A program made the translations under genes and the position numbers. This document shows, one piece after another, positions 25,852 to 35,998 of a stretch of DNA of 64,000 nt (position 1 is the first letter of the stretch; each line of letters opens with the position of its first letter). The notes under the pieces are model-generated. The model was given only the letters and a program-made list of their open reading frames with translations, searched no databases and had not been told where the DNA came from. Origin of the DNA: Flavobacterium rakeshii (GTDB lineage Bacteria > Bacteroidota > Bacteroidia > Flavobacteriales > Flavobacteriaceae); contig NZ_WOWP01000061.1 of NCBI RefSeq assembly GCF_009741375.1, positions 1 through 64,000 of the forward strand. Direction: 5' to 3'.

Positions 25852-27630
25852 TTATCTGATTGTTATTTCGTAAGGAAGAATTACCTGATTACCTCTAAGT
25901 TGGTTTATTCTTCTTATACGTTGTAGCATAATATAGTTTTCCTCACCAATTTCCTCTTTAATAAGGTCTTCTTTAGACTGTGCAAAAGGAAGTCCGCTTT
26001 TACCTGCAAGGAATTTGTCAAATGTCATTTCGTATTCAGGGTAGTTTACGGTTTTATAACTTTCGGTCTCTCCCAGTTGAGCTGCATAAGCAATGGCAGT
26101 ATCAAGTCCGCCTATTTCGTCTACAAGGCCCTTGTTAAGAGCATCCTTGCCCGACCATACACGTCCCTGTGCAATAGAGTCTACCTGCTCAAAGGTCATG
26201 TTTCTTCCGGTGGCCACACGGTTTACAAAAGTGTTGTAAATGTTTTCCACACCTTCGGTAATAATAGCTCTTGTATCATCTTCAAGCGGAGTGAACAGGC
26301 TGTAACCTGAAGCATTATCGTGAGTGCTTACTTTTTCAGTATGTATTCCCATGTTATTAGCTAACTGACTTACATTAGGCAGCATACCAAATACACCTAT
26401 AGAACCTGTAATAGTACCCGGCTCAGCAAAAATCCTGTTAGCACCACATGAAATATAATATCCGCCCGATGCAGCATAGTTACTCATAGAAACTACAACC
26501 GGTTTTACCTGTTTTGTAAGTTCTACTTCTCTCCATATTAACTCTGATGTCAGTGCGCTACCTCCCGGAGAGTTAACTCTAAGTACAACAGCTTTTACAT
26601 TATCGTTTTCACGGGCTTCTTTAAGGGCTTTTCTCATAGCGCCTTCACCTATTATATCCAGTGAACCTTCTCCACTTCTTATTTCTCCCTGTGCATATAC
26701 AACTGCAATTTCATCTTCAGCGCTATTAAGTAAGTCGCTTATTGAGTTTGCCTCAGCATAGTCAACAATATCTACCGAGTTGTATTTTTCGTTTTTAGCA
26801 ACTTTAAGTGCATGTCTAATACCATCGCGGTATTGATCTTCATAACCTACTTTATCAATAAGTTTTTTGTTTTTAGCCATTTCGGCAGTACGGGCAGCAA
26901 GTTTATTGGCAATGCCGTTAAGACTGTCTACCGGTATGTTACGGCTTTTGGAAATATCATTCACTACAGATTCCCATACTGATCCAAGCAGTTCTGATAT
27001 CTGCTCTCTGTTAGCATCACTCATGCTGTTGCTAAGGAAAGGCTCTACGGCACTTTTATATTTACCATGACGGATTACCTCCATCTTGATACCTGTTTTT
27101 TCCTGAAAGTCTTTGTAGAACATTATTTCAGAAGAAAGCCCTTTAAAGTCAAGGTCGGCTACAGGGTTCATGTAAATAGTATCGGCAACCGAGTTCAGGT
27201 AGTAGTCAGACTGGCTGAAATTATCTGAATAGGCAACGATAAATTTACCCGATGATTTAAAATCTTCAAGTTTATCTCTTAGAGCTTTGCTTTGGGCAAT
27301 ACCAAGACCAACTGCACTGTTGGTGATAGTGATACCTTTAATTTTGTCATCGGTTTTAGCCGACTCGATAGCGTTAAGGATATTTATAAGTCCGTCGTGT
27401 GGTGTATCGTTTAAGAAAGAAAGCTTGTCGTTATAAAATTTTCCGGCATAATCATTATGTACATCTTCGATATTAAGTTCTATAACAGAGTTGTCTTTTA
27501 CAGTTACAACATCTTCGTTACCTCCGCTTGCCGCGGCAGCAATCCCTATTAATATCAATAGGAAGAAAGAAAGAAGGCAAAATACAAATATGCCTATTAC
27601 GGTTGATAAAATGTTTTTTAAAAATTGCAT
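25852..27630 (-). CDS. sppA: Signal peptide peptidase SppA, 67K type
   Basis: A 592-residue inner-membrane serine peptidase that degrades cleaved signal peptides. One N-terminal helix (about 7-33) anchors it. The long two-domain form is present: Lys192 ([10 protein letters not shown]) in the first half and Ser388 ([12 protein letters not shown]) in the second form the Lys/Ser dyad. [17 protein letters not shown] and [11 protein letters not shown] frame the active site. Neighbours are the AsmA gene downstream and, divergently, the folK fusion upstream. Confidence 0.95.
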   Translation of the reverse strand: MQFLKNILSTVIGIFVFCLLSFFLLILIGIAAAASGGNEDVVTVKDNSVIELNIEDVHNDYAGKFYNDKLSFLNDTPHDGLINILNAIESAKTDDKIKGITITNSAVGLGIAQSKALRDKLEDFKSSGKFIVAYSDNFSQSDYYLNSVADTIYMNPVADLDFKGLSSEIMFYKDFQEKTGIKMEVIRHGKYKSAVEPFLSNSMSDANREQISELLGSVWESVVNDISKSRNIPVDSLNGIANKLAARTAEMAKNKKLIDKVGYEDQYRDGIRHALKVAKNEKYNSVDIVDYAEANSISDLLNSAEDEIAVVYAQGEIRSGEGSLDIIGEGAMRKALKEARENDNVKAVVLRVNSPGGSALTSELIWREVELTKQVKPVVVSMSNYAASGGYYISCGANRIFAEPGTITGSIGVFGMLPNVSQLANNMGIHTEKVSTHDNASGYSLFTPLEDDTRAIITEGVENIYNTFVNRVATGRNMTFEQVDSIAQGRVWSGKDALNKGLVDEIGGLDTAIAYAAQLGETESYKTVNYPEYEMTFDKFLAGKSGLPFAQSKEDLIKEEIGEENYIMLQRIRRINQLRGNQVILPYEITIR

Positions 27631-27795
27631 GGTACTATTTTTTTATTGTGTAGTATATAAGTAGCATATGTACTAAAAGTGTTACAGTTGTTAAAGGTAG
27701 AATTTTAAAAAATATTTAAAAGAGGTGGTGCAAATTTGTTAACACAGGTTTTAAATGTAACTGCCTTTAAAATTGTTTTAGTTACTTTGCAGCCT

Positions 27796-28935
27796 ATGAA
27801 ATTTCAAAACGAGGCCATATTATCTTTAGGGAGTAACCAGGGCGACAGGCAGCAACATATAGAGTCGTGTATTAATCATATTCATAATCATATTGCTACG
27901 GTGGTAAGGGTGTCGGGGCTGTATGAAACTCCGTCGTGGGGTTTTGATAGCGATGATTTTTACAACTGTGCCATTATGGTACATACCCACAAATCGGCTA
28001 AAGTATTATTAGATGAAATACTAAAAGCCGAAATTGAAGCCGGTAGGATAAGAACTGAAGAGGAAGGTTACAGTGCCCGTTCTATTGATATAGATATTAT
28101 AGCTTTTAATAATCAGGTAATTTCGGAAACAGACCTGATAGTCCCGCACCCACGAATGCAGGACAGGAATTTTGTATTGTATCCGTTAAAAGATGTAAGT
28201 CCGGGTTGGGAGCATCCGGTGCTTAAAAAAGATATTGATGCCCTTATAGCACAATCACCTGATGACAGTAATTGTAAACTGGTTTTACAACTAAGTAATC
28301 CTATTAGTGATATTGTATTTAGCGGAGTGAATTATATGGCTGTTGAAGGTAATATAGGGGCAGGTAAAACCTCGCTTGCGGGAAGGATTGCCGAAGATTT
28401 TAATGCAAAAATTGTGCTGGAGCGTTTTGCCGATAATCCGTTTTTACCTAAATTTTATAAAGAACCGGCACGTTATGCCTTTTCTCTTGAAATGTCTTTC
28501 CTTGCCGACAGGCACCAGCAGCTTTCAGACGATATGTCGCAGCTGGACTTATTTAGTGATTTTGTGGTATCTGACTATCATATTTTCAAGTCACTGATAT
28601 TTGCTAAAGTTACCCTGACGGAAGACGAATACAGACTGTATCAAAAGCTTTTTGATATTATAAATAAGGAAACCCCAAAGCCAGACCTGTATATTTATCT
28701 TTACAGGAAAACTGATGCCCTGCTGCAACAGATAAAACAACGCGGAAGATCTTACGAACAGGATATTCAACCGGACTATCTCAATAAACTGAATAGTGGT
28801 TATATGGAGTACATAAGGTTGCAAAAAGACCTTAATATACTCGTAATTGATGTTGACGGACTCGATTTTGTGAACAATCAGCAGGATTACCTAACAGTGC
28901 TCGACACTATTAAGCAACATACCTTAGCGGATTAA
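27796..28935 (+). CDS. folK: FolK-deoxynucleoside kinase fusion
   Basis: A 379-residue two-domain cytoplasmic protein. Residues 1-160 are 6-hydroxymethyl-7,8-dihydropterin pyrophosphokinase (folate synthesis): ILSLGSNQGDR, YETPSWG, SARSIDIDII and PHPRMQDRNFVLYPL are the family blocks. Residues 178-379 are a deoxynucleoside kinase: P-loop GNIGAGKT at 185-192, LADRHQQLSD and the lid RGRSYEQDIQPDYL. The start gives MKFQNEAILSLGSN; a longer frame would reach into the promoter-like TTACTTTGC and is not used. The fusion is recurrent in Bacteroidota. The coding end overlaps the convergent lectin gene by 12 bases. Confidence 0.92.
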   Translation: MKFQNEAILSLGSNQGDRQQHIESCINHIHNHIATVVRVSGLYETPSWGFDSDDFYNCAIMVHTHKSAKVLLDEILKAEIEAGRIRTEEEGYSARSIDIDIIAFNNQVISETDLIVPHPRMQDRNFVLYPLKDVSPGWEHPVLKKDIDALIAQSPDDSNCKLVLQLSNPISDIVFSGVNYMAVEGNIGAGKTSLAGRIAEDFNAKIVLERFADNPFLPKFYKEPARYAFSLEMSFLADRHQQLSDDMSQLDLFSDFVVSDYHIFKSLIFAKVTLTEDEYRLYQKLFDIINKETPKPDLYIYLYRKTDALLQQIKQRGRSYEQDIQPDYLNKLNSGYMEYIRLQKDLNILVIDVDGLDFVNNQQDYLTVLDTIKQHTLAD

Positions 28936-31005
28936 CGCAAAATGTCCTTTTATCTCGGGTTCAGAAGGAGATAGCTGTATAACATACCAGTAATCGCTTG
29001 CCGGTAGATTGTGCCCGTTATACGTGCCGTCCCAACTACGGTTACGACTGTTTAATCTCGTTATTGTTTTTCCGTAACGGTCAAATATCGTAATACTGGC
29101 ATAAGGGTAATTTGCCATACCTGCTATGGTAAATACATCATTAACCGAATCGTTATTAGGTGTGATGTATTTAGGGATAAGCAATACATAAAAGTTTTGA
29201 ATATCAATACCGCATCCGTTTATAGAACGGGCATATACCACATGAGGACCCGCATTTAGATTGATGAATATGTTGTTTGACTGGTAATGCACTCCGTCAA
29301 GGGAATATTCATAATTCTCAGGGTCATTCTCAGCCATTACTACTGTAGCATTGGTAGTATTTACAACAACTTTTTCAATATTTGGTGCCGGTAGTGCGGT
29401 TACAGTAAATGTTTTTGTTGCTGTACAACCTGCTGTATTGGTATATTCAACAGTGTAAGTGCCGGGTTGGTTTACGGTTATTATAGCAGTTGTTTCTCCG
29501 GTAGACCACAGGTAGGTTACATCACTGGCTGAGGCATCAAGTGTAGCCTGGCTATTTTCGCAAAACACCACTTCTTCGTTTTCTCCGGTATCAGGTAATT
29601 CATTTACTGTGACAATAACCGCTTCCCTGTTTTCAGAGGTACATCCATTATTTACTGCTTCGGCATAAAAAGTAGTCTCGGTGTTTATTTCAGGACTGGT
29701 AACGCTGCTGCCTGTAGCAAAAGGCGAACCTCCTGTTGGTGTGGTGTACCATTGTACTGTCCCTGCCGAAGGCGTTGCCTCCAGTAATGTAGTGCCCTCA
29801 CCACAAATAGGGGTGGGGTTAGTAACTGTTAATGTTGGTATTGTTGTAACGGCTGCTGTAACGGCTGTTCTCGTTGCAGTAGTACAGGTTTCATCAAAAG
29901 CAGAGGCATAATAAACTGTTTCTGTACTTAATGTTGGCGTAGTGAAACTGTTGCCTGTGGCAATAGGTGTTCCGCCTATTGCAGTGCTGTACCAGTATAC
30001 AGTTCCGTTTTCGGCTTCTGCCTGTAATGTTACACTGCCTTCTCCGCAATTAGCAGCATCGGTAGTGCTTGAAATAGTAGGTATGGTAAGTGTGGTACTT
30101 GCTGATATTTGTAATACAGGGTCGCCCGGCATGCCACCATATTCCACTATGTAGCCTTTAGGGACGTAATCCCCTGTGCTTCCGTTTACGGGTAAATCGT
30201 TCCATGATCCCTGTATTCCTACACCCGGTGCGGTTATATGGGCATAATCTTCTTCCCCCTGATTGTTAGGTTCTCCTGTGTTCCAAAAAGCAAAGTTTGG
30301 TGTAGAGCCATTTACGCCTCCGTTCCAAAAGGTAGTTCCGGCTTCAGGGCCTGTTACCCATTTCCATACACCTTCGGTTTGCGCATCGCTTCCGCCTATC
30401 CATCCTGTTCCGGTAGCCTGTTCGCCCACCAGTTGGGCTTCCTCTGCCGATAGTATGGTTGCCAGGTAGCCCTGTAATCCGTAATAGGTGGTGTTTTCGG
30501 CTGCATCCCTGGCGGCGGTCCAGCTAATGCCTATGGATGGTACAAACTGATAGTAATGATCGGTAGAAGGGAGGTAGTTTGCCTGACCTATGGTTATGGA
30601 AAATGTCCTCGTACCACTGGGATTGTTAGATGTGTTGTTGTAAACCACATTTTGCACGGCAGTGATTAGGCTGCTGTAGGGTACACTTTGCCCGCCTACG
30701 CCCTCAATGGTAAGTTTACCCGATGAGGAATTCCAACTGCTGGTAATATTAGGTATGGTTGTATTTAGTGAAAGTACATCTTGTCCGTTTACGTAGCCCG
30801 ATGATATTTGTATGTATATAGCATTGGTTTCGGTATCGTCGGTATCAGTAATAGTAAAGGTGCTAACGATGTTTGCCGGAGTGCCGGGACAATATATTTG
30901 GTCGCCTGTGGCTGTAAGTACAGGAGGGTTGTCCTGAGCTTTTGCTGTAAGGCTAAAAAAACAGGATACTAAAAGAACTAAAAATGCGGATTTATGGGAC
31001 TTCAT
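28924..31005 (-). CDS. T9SS type-B secreted protein with C-type lectin and Ig-like domains
   Basis: A 693-residue exported protein. The start gives MKSHKSAFLVLLVSCFFSL and a signal peptide cleaved before QDNPPVL. A first beta-rich domain runs to about 155. A C-type-lectin domain covers about 160-300 (YYQFVPSIGISWTAARDAA, GYLATILSAEEAQLV, WNTGEPNNQGEEDYAHI, SWNDLP), with the calcium/sugar EPN motif. Two tandem Ig-like repeats (CGEGSVTLQA..., CGEGTTLLEA...) and a third beta domain follow. The last 80 residues are the type-B sorting domain (YITPNNDSVNDVF, TIFDRYGK, DGTYNGHNLPASDYW). It is likely a surface carbohydrate-binding adhesin. No porP/sprF gene is adjacent. Confidence 0.9.
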   Translation of the reverse strand: MKSHKSAFLVLLVSCFFSLTAKAQDNPPVLTATGDQIYCPGTPANIVSTFTITDTDDTETNAIYIQISSGYVNGQDVLSLNTTIPNITSSWNSSSGKLTIEGVGGQSVPYSSLITAVQNVVYNNTSNNPSGTRTFSITIGQANYLPSTDHYYQFVPSIGISWTAARDAAENTTYYGLQGYLATILSAEEAQLVGEQATGTGWIGGSDAQTEGVWKWVTGPEAGTTFWNGGVNGSTPNFAFWNTGEPNNQGEEDYAHITAPGVGIQGSWNDLPVNGSTGDYVPKGYIVEYGGMPGDPVLQISASTTLTIPTISSTTDAANCGEGSVTLQAEAENGTVYWYSTAIGGTPIATGNSFTTPTLSTETVYYASAFDETCTTATRTAVTAAVTTIPTLTVTNPTPICGEGTTLLEATPSAGTVQWYTTPTGGSPFATGSSVTSPEINTETTFYAEAVNNGCTSENREAVIVTVNELPDTGENEEVVFCENSQATLDASASDVTYLWSTGETTAIITVNQPGTYTVEYTNTAGCTATKTFTVTALPAPNIEKVVVNTTNATVVMAENDPENYEYSLDGVHYQSNNIFINLNAGPHVVYARSINGCGIDIQNFYVLLIPKYITPNNDSVNDVFTIAGMANYPYASITIFDRYGKTITRLNSRNRSWDGTYNGHNLPASDYWYVIQLSPSEPEIKGHFALIR

Positions 31006-31039
31006 CCCGTAAAAGTAGCAAAAAAACGTTTTAGGGGTG

Positions 31040-31570
31040 TTAATGTTGTAGTTTTTGGAAGATATCCCATACAACAATGCCTGTACTTACCGAAATGTTG
31101 AGGGAATGTTTAGTTCCTAATTGCGGAATTTCGATAGTCCCGTCACAAAGTTTTATGGCTTCCTGCGAAACGCCTTTCACTTCGTTACCAAAAACAAGAG
31201 CATATCTTTTGCCTGCTTCAGGGGTAAAATCGTTCAGGAAAACAGCGTTGTCTACCTGCTCAATAGCCCATACTTTTGCGCCGTCTTCTTTCAGTGAAGT
31301 AATAACATCGGTTACATTTTTCTGGTACTCCCAGGCTACTGTATCGGTAGCGCCAAGAGCTGTTTTATGGATTTCTTTATGCGGAGGGGTAGCGGTAATG
31401 CCACACAGGTAAATTTTTTCGATAAGAAAGGCATCGGCAGTACGAAAAACAGACCCAATATTGTGCAGGCTCCTTATATCATCAAGAATAATGATTACAG
31501 GAGTTTTGTCTGCTTTTTTAAAATCTTCAACACTTTTTCTGTTCAGTTCGCTGTTTGCCAGTTTTCTCAT
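31040..31570 (-). CDS. TrmH/SpoU family RNA 2'-O-methyltransferase
   Basis: A 176-residue knotted (SPOUT) methyltransferase using S-adenosylmethionine on tRNA or rRNA ribose. The three SpoU motifs are visible: IRSLHNIGSVFRTADAF at about 32-48, ALVFGNEVKGVS near 124-135 and IPQLGTKHSLNISVSTGI at 147-164. It lacks the extra N-terminal substrate-binding domain of RlmB and is of TrmH/TrmL size, so the exact target cannot be assigned. It lies 34 bases upstream of the lectin gene on the same strand. Confidence 0.9.
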   Translation of the reverse strand: MRKLANSELNRKSVEDFKKADKTPVIIILDDIRSLHNIGSVFRTADAFLIEKIYLCGITATPPHKEIHKTALGATDTVAWEYQKNVTDVITSLKEDGAKVWAIEQVDNAVFLNDFTPEAGKRYALVFGNEVKGVSQEAIKLCDGTIEIPQLGTKHSLNISVSTGIVVWDIFQKLQH

Positions 31571-31593
31571 CGTTCCGTTTTAATTTCCGTTTG

Positions 31594-31601
31594 CAAAAGT
31601 A
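31594..31601 (-). promoter_or_regulatory. Possible -7 box for the trmH-family gene
   Basis: TACTTTTG on the minus strand matches TAnnTTTG, 23 bases before the ATG. No clear -33 element. Confidence 0.4.
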
Positions 31602-31709
31602 ATCATATTTATGTGATTTAATTATCCACCATTTGCTAACAGTGTACCTTTAGTTTTTTGGAATTTGATTAAATTCGCCTTTTAATTCAATCAGAAAAAA
31701 ATACTCCCC

Positions 31710-34316
31710 TTGGCAACAAAAGAGAAAAAAGCGAAAGAGACCCCGTTAATGAAGCAGTATAACAGCATTAAGGTAAAATATCCTGATGCCTGCCTGTTGT
31801 TTCGTGTGGGTGATTTTTATGAAACTTTTGGAGAAGACGCCATAAGGACGGCGGGTATTTTAGGTATTGTACTTACCAAAAGAGGAAACGGTAGTGAGAC
31901 CGAAACCGCTTTGGCAGGGTTTCCGCACCACTCGTTAAACACCTATTTACCTAAACTGGTTAAGGCTGGGCTTCGAGTAGCGATTTGCGATCAGTTGGAA
32001 GACCCGAAAATGACCAAGACCATTGTGAAAAGAGGCGTGACCGAACTGGTTACACCGGGTGTTTCCATGAACGATGAGGTGCTGAGCGCCAAGTCCAATA
32101 ACTTTTTGGCATCGGTTTACTTTGGTAAAAAAACACTGGGGGTTTCATTTCTTGATGTGTCTACCGGTGAATTTCTTACCGCTCAGGGTAACGAGGAGTA
32201 TATAGATAAACTGCTGCAAAACTTCAGCCCGAGTGAGGTACTGGTTTCCAAACAGGAGAAAAGTAATTTCAGGCAGGCCTTTGGAGAAGATTATCATACG
32301 TTCTTTTTGGAAGACTGGGTGTATAAGGAAGACTATGCTTTTGAAAGCCTTACCGGTCATTTCCAAACCAACTCCCTTAAAGGTTTTGGTATAGAGGAAC
32401 TGCAGGAAGGTGTAATTGCATCGGGTGCGGTACTATATTACCTTTCTGAAACACAGCATAAAAAAGTACAGCATATAACCTCTATTCAGCGTATTGCAGA
32501 AGATGCCTATGTTTGGATGGATCGTTTTACTATACGTAACCTTGAACTTTATAACAGTACCAATCCTAATGCGGTTACGCTTCTGGATGTTATAGACAGG
32601 ACACTTTCGCCAATGGGAGGAAGGCTGTTAAAACGCTGGTTGGCACTTCCGCTTAAGGATGCCAATAAAATAAGGGCAAGGCATGAGGTTGTGACTTACC
32701 TGACCCAAAACAGCGGTGTGCTGGGAGAGATACAACAACAGATAAAACAAATATCCGACCTTGAAAGGCTTATTTCTAAAATAGCAGCAGGCAAGGTATC
32801 GCCAAGGGAGGTAATTTACCTTAAGGATTCCCTAGATGCTATTGTGCCTATAAAGGAGCTTGCGCTTAAAAGTGATAATGAAGCCCTTAAAGCCATAGGT
32901 GACAGCCTGCATAGTTGTGACCTTTTAAGGGAGAAAATAAAAACTACGGTACACCCGGAGGCTCCTGTATCTATAAATAAAGGTAATGCTATTGCCACAG
33001 GGGTACATCCTGAACTGGATGAGCTTCGCAGTATTGCCTATTCAGGTAAGGAATACCTCGAGGGTATTGAAAAACGTGAGTCAGAACGCACAGGGATTAC
33101 TTCGCTTAAAATAGCCTTTAATAACGTATTTGGTTATTATATAGAAGTACGTAATACACATAAAGATAAAGTTCCGGCAGAGTGGATAAGGAAACAAACA
33201 CTTGTAAATGCCGAGCGCTATATTACCGAAGAACTTAAAGAATATGAAGCGAAAATATTAGGAGCTGAGGAAAAAATACACCAACTGGAAACACAACTTT
33301 TTGAACAGCTAGTAGTATGGATTGCCTCTTATATTAAGCCGGTACAGTTAAACGCCGGGCTGGTAGCACAGCTTGACTGCCTGTCGTCGTTCTCGCAACT
33401 GGCAATGGAAAACAAATATGTTTGCCCTGATATAGATGATAGTCATGATCTTGAAATTAAGGAAGGTCGCCACCCGGTTATTGAAAAACAACTTCCGGTA
33501 GATGTGCCTTACATCACTAACGATGTTTATCTGGACAGGACTTCGCAGCAAATCATAATGATTACGGGTCCTAACATGTCGGGTAAGTCGGCAATACTAA
33601 GGCAAACGGCACTTATCGTACTGCTAGCTCAAATGGGAAGCTTTGTTCCTGCCGAAAGTGTTAGGATGGGTGTGGTAGATAAAATATTTACCCGTGTAGG
33701 AGCGTCAGATAATATCTCTATGGGAGAATCTACTTTCATGGTAGAAATGAATGAAACGGCTTCTATTCTTAACAATATATCAGACCGAAGCCTTATCCTG
33801 CTGGATGAGATCGGTCGTGGTACCAGTACTTACGATGGTATCTCTATAGCATGGGCTATTGCCGAGTTTTTGCACGAGCATCCGGCGCAGCCTAAAACTC
33901 TTTTTGCTACCCATTACCATGAGCTAAATGAAATGCAGGATATTTTTGAACGTATTCAAAACTATAACGTATCGGTAAAAGAGCTTAAGGATAATGTGCT
34001 TTTTATACGTAAACTGGTAAAAGGAGGTAGCGCTCACAGTTTTGGTATACATGTGGCTAAAATGGCGGGTATGCCGCAAACGGTTATCCAAAAAGCACAA
34101 AAGCTGCTTAAAAAACTGGAGAAAGACCATTCGGGTGAAGCACTGTCTAGCGGGAAAGCGGCTAATGACGACGAACTGCAATTAAGTTTCTTTAACCTTG
34201 ATGATCCGTTACTGGAGGAAATAAAAGAGGAAATTGTTAATCTTGATATTAATACACTGACTCCTGTAGAGGCGCTAATGAAGCTGAATGAGATTAAACG
34301 AATGCTGGTAAAGTAA
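31710..34316 (+). CDS. mutS: DNA mismatch repair protein MutS
   Basis: An 868-residue MutS that binds mismatched DNA and starts repair. The mismatch-reading Phe36-Tyr37-Glu38 ([11 protein letters not shown]) is near the N-terminus. The ATPase has Walker A GPNMSGKS (620-627), [14 protein letters not shown] and FATHYHEL. The start used is a TTG (31710): it keeps the conserved lead-in [16 protein letters not shown], while the first ATG (Met14) would remove it. Non-ATG starts are uncommon here, so this is the main uncertainty. It is a single plus-strand gene. Confidence 0.96.
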   Translation: MATKEKKAKETPLMKQYNSIKVKYPDACLLFRVGDFYETFGEDAIRTAGILGIVLTKRGNGSETETALAGFPHHSLNTYLPKLVKAGLRVAICDQLEDPKMTKTIVKRGVTELVTPGVSMNDEVLSAKSNNFLASVYFGKKTLGVSFLDVSTGEFLTAQGNEEYIDKLLQNFSPSEVLVSKQEKSNFRQAFGEDYHTFFLEDWVYKEDYAFESLTGHFQTNSLKGFGIEELQEGVIASGAVLYYLSETQHKKVQHITSIQRIAEDAYVWMDRFTIRNLELYNSTNPNAVTLLDVIDRTLSPMGGRLLKRWLALPLKDANKIRARHEVVTYLTQNSGVLGEIQQQIKQISDLERLISKIAAGKVSPREVIYLKDSLDAIVPIKELALKSDNEALKAIGDSLHSCDLLREKIKTTVHPEAPVSINKGNAIATGVHPELDELRSIAYSGKEYLEGIEKRESERTGITSLKIAFNNVFGYYIEVRNTHKDKVPAEWIRKQTLVNAERYITEELKEYEAKILGAEEKIHQLETQLFEQLVVWIASYIKPVQLNAGLVAQLDCLSSFSQLAMENKYVCPDIDDSHDLEIKEGRHPVIEKQLPVDVPYITNDVYLDRTSQQIIMITGPNMSGKSAILRQTALIVLLAQMGSFVPAESVRMGVVDKIFTRVGASDNISMGESTFMVEMNETASILNNISDRSLILLDEIGRGTSTYDGISIAWAIAEFLHEHPAQPKTLFATHYHELNEMQDIFERIQNYNVSVKELKDNVLFIRKLVKGGSAHSFGIHVAKMAGMPQTVIQKAQKLLKKLEKDHSGEALSSGKAANDDELQLSFFNLDDPLLEEIKEEIVNLDINTLTPVEALMKLNEIKRMLVK

Positions 34317-34375
34317 TTTCCGGATAACAAAACACCGTGTTTTTCGTTTGTAACAGTGAATAATTATTTATTGTT

Positions 34376-35416
34376 ATGATACGCCTTACACTTTTTTTAT
34401 TTTTCACTATATTAATTTTTACAAATGCTTTAACTGCTCAAAGTGTAGGAGAGCAGTATAATAATTTTGTGAATGAGGCTGAGTTAAGTATTGTTGATGG
34501 TGATTACAAACAAGCGCTTGAAAAATACAGTAAAGCCTTTACTGAGACAGGAATAGAATTTAATATTGATCTCTATAATGCTGCTGTTTGTGCGCATAAG
34601 CAAAACAATAAAGAGCAGTTTTTTCTTTTTGCAGACAGGCTTGCCGATAAAGGAGTGGGAGCAGAGTTGTTTGAAAGAAAAGTATTTGAGGGTTACAGTG
34701 GTAGCAGGATTTTTTTGAAAATAAAGCAAAAAGCAAAAAAGGTAAGGCAAAAGAGCTTTAAGGCAAACAGGCAATACCTTTCAGATCTTGATGAATTTAG
34801 AAAAAAAGATTCTGCTTATAATAAATTAAGACTTACTAAATACCGTGATAGTTGGGAGCTCCCGGATACTCTGGAAGTTCTTTTCAGGAATAATACTATA
34901 AACCTGTTTAATTATGTTAAAAAGAACGGATATTATTCTGAAAAGAAGTTAGGTGTTGCGGTTACCATAGGGGGGTATAAAGATGATTTTAAGCTGCCTT
35001 TAAATGTTTTTCTTCATTATCTTGAAATGGGTAAAGACAAAAGTTTAAAGAACGAAATAAAGGAAATGTATATAAGTGGTATGAAAAACGGTGAGATTAA
35101 GCCTAGTTTTTTAACACATTATATTGAGATGGGGAATAACGTTTTTAATGGTATTGGTAATTATGTATTTAAAATATTTGAATGTGGAATTTACAGGCTG
35201 CGGGAAATACCAGAGCTTGATAAGACTAATAATAGCAGAGAAATGTACCTGCAGGGAAGCCTGGATGATTATGAGAAGAAGTTGGTATTTGCATATTGTT
35301 GTAATAATGATTTTGAGTTTCATTACAGTATAATAGGTAGTCCTGTTTCAAAGGAGGATTACTTTTATAAGGCTTCGGATATTATAGGTAAAGTGAAAGA
35401 TTGTAGTGTGGAATAA
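34376..35416 (+). CDS. Hypothetical secreted protein with TPR-like start
   Basis: A 346-residue protein I do not recognise. Residues 1-22 form a signal peptide (cleaved before QSVGEQYNNF). Residues 25-80 look like two tetratricopeptide-type helices (AELSIVDGDYKQALEKYSKAF, IDLYNAAVCAHKQNN). The rest is mostly helical and Lys/Glu-rich, with no visible catalytic motif, membrane helix or sorting domain. It lies between mutS and the tRNA genes and has no obvious operon partner. The coding DNA is AT-richer in appearance than mutS. Confidence 0.75.
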   Translation: MIRLTLFLFFTILIFTNALTAQSVGEQYNNFVNEAELSIVDGDYKQALEKYSKAFTETGIEFNIDLYNAAVCAHKQNNKEQFFLFADRLADKGVGAELFERKVFEGYSGSRIFLKIKQKAKKVRQKSFKANRQYLSDLDEFRKKDSAYNKLRLTKYRDSWELPDTLEVLFRNNTINLFNYVKKNGYYSEKKLGVAVTIGGYKDDFKLPLNVFLHYLEMGKDKSLKNEIKEMYISGMKNGEIKPSFLTHYIEMGNNVFNGIGNYVFKIFECGIYRLREIPELDKTNNSREMYLQGSLDDYEKKLVFAYCCNNDFEFHYSIIGSPVSKEDYFYKASDIIGKVKDCSVE

Positions 35417-35496
35417 AACGTTTAAAAAAGTTTTAATTTTAAAATTAACGTTATCAACAGGTTATATTTTTTGATTAATTTTTTTTAGAAAAACGC

Positions 35497-35526
35497 TTGC
35501 AGAATTGAATAAATGTGCTACATTTG
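35497..35526 (+). promoter_or_regulatory. Promoter of the tRNA-Gly/tRNA-Leu unit
   Basis: TTG at 35497-35499, a 19-base spacer and TACATTTG at 35519-35526, an exact Bacteroidota-type -33/-7 pair 36 bases before the first tRNA. The best promoter match in the window. Confidence 0.85.
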
Positions 35527-35562
35527 CACCGCAATACAGCAATAAACAGCGATTGTAATAAT

Positions 35563-35635
35563 GCGAAAATAGCTCAGTTGGTAGAGCGCAACCTTGCCAA
35601 GGTTGAGGTCGCGGGTTCGAACCCCGTTTTTCGCT
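35563..35635 (+). tRNA. tRNA-Gly (GCC)
   Basis: A 73-base cloverleaf: acceptor GCGAAAA/TTTTCGC, D arm GCTCAGTTGGTAGAGC, anticodon arm CAACC-TTGCCAA-GGTTG with anticodon GCC at 35596-35598, and T arm GCGGGTTCGAACCCCGT. The CCA end is not encoded, as usual in this group. Confidence 0.97.
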
Positions 35636-35651
35636 CAAATACTACCAAAAT

Positions 35652-35737
35652 GCTCGAGTGGTGGAATTGGTAGACACGCTGGACTTAAAATCCAGTGGGT
35701 AGTAATGCCCGTGCGGGTTCAAGTCCCGCCTTGAGTA
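35652..35737 (+). tRNA. tRNA-Leu (TAA)
   Basis: An 86-base class II tRNA with a long variable arm (GGGTAGTAATGCCC). Anticodon arm CTGGA-CTTAAAA-TCCAG gives TAA at 35686-35688. T arm GCGGGTTCAAGTCCCGC. Acceptor GCTCGAG pairs with CTTGAGT using two G-U pairs, including the first. Only 16 bases from tRNA-Gly, so one transcript. Confidence 0.96.
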
Positions 35738-35741
35738 CTAT

Positions 35742-35771
35742 AAAGCCTGAACTTTCGTTCAGGCTTTTTTT
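35742..35771 (+). terminator. Terminator of the tRNA operon
   Basis: An 11-bp perfect stem AAAGCCTGAAC/GTTCAGGCTTT with a 4-base loop and a T run, directly after tRNA-Leu. Confidence 0.93.
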
Positions 35772-35998
35772 GTTATATTTTGATATAAAACAGGTAAAAG
35801 TGCTGTTTTTTTGCGTTAATGGTACAAGTTTTGTTGTATCATTGCAAACCAAACAACCACACCTTATGAGATACCTGTTTTACCGTCCGGCAATTTTACT
35901 GTCTAATCCTTACACTTATTTCTGTATTTGTACAGTTAGTTTTCAAATACCCGAAAACAATCTTTCAACCTATCTTACTAATCATTTAAAACGAAACT

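Noticed and set aside
34317..34375. AAAACACCGTGTTTT as the mutS terminator
   Set aside because: Six pairs, mostly A-T, with a 3-base loop and no T run beyond the stem; too weak to call.
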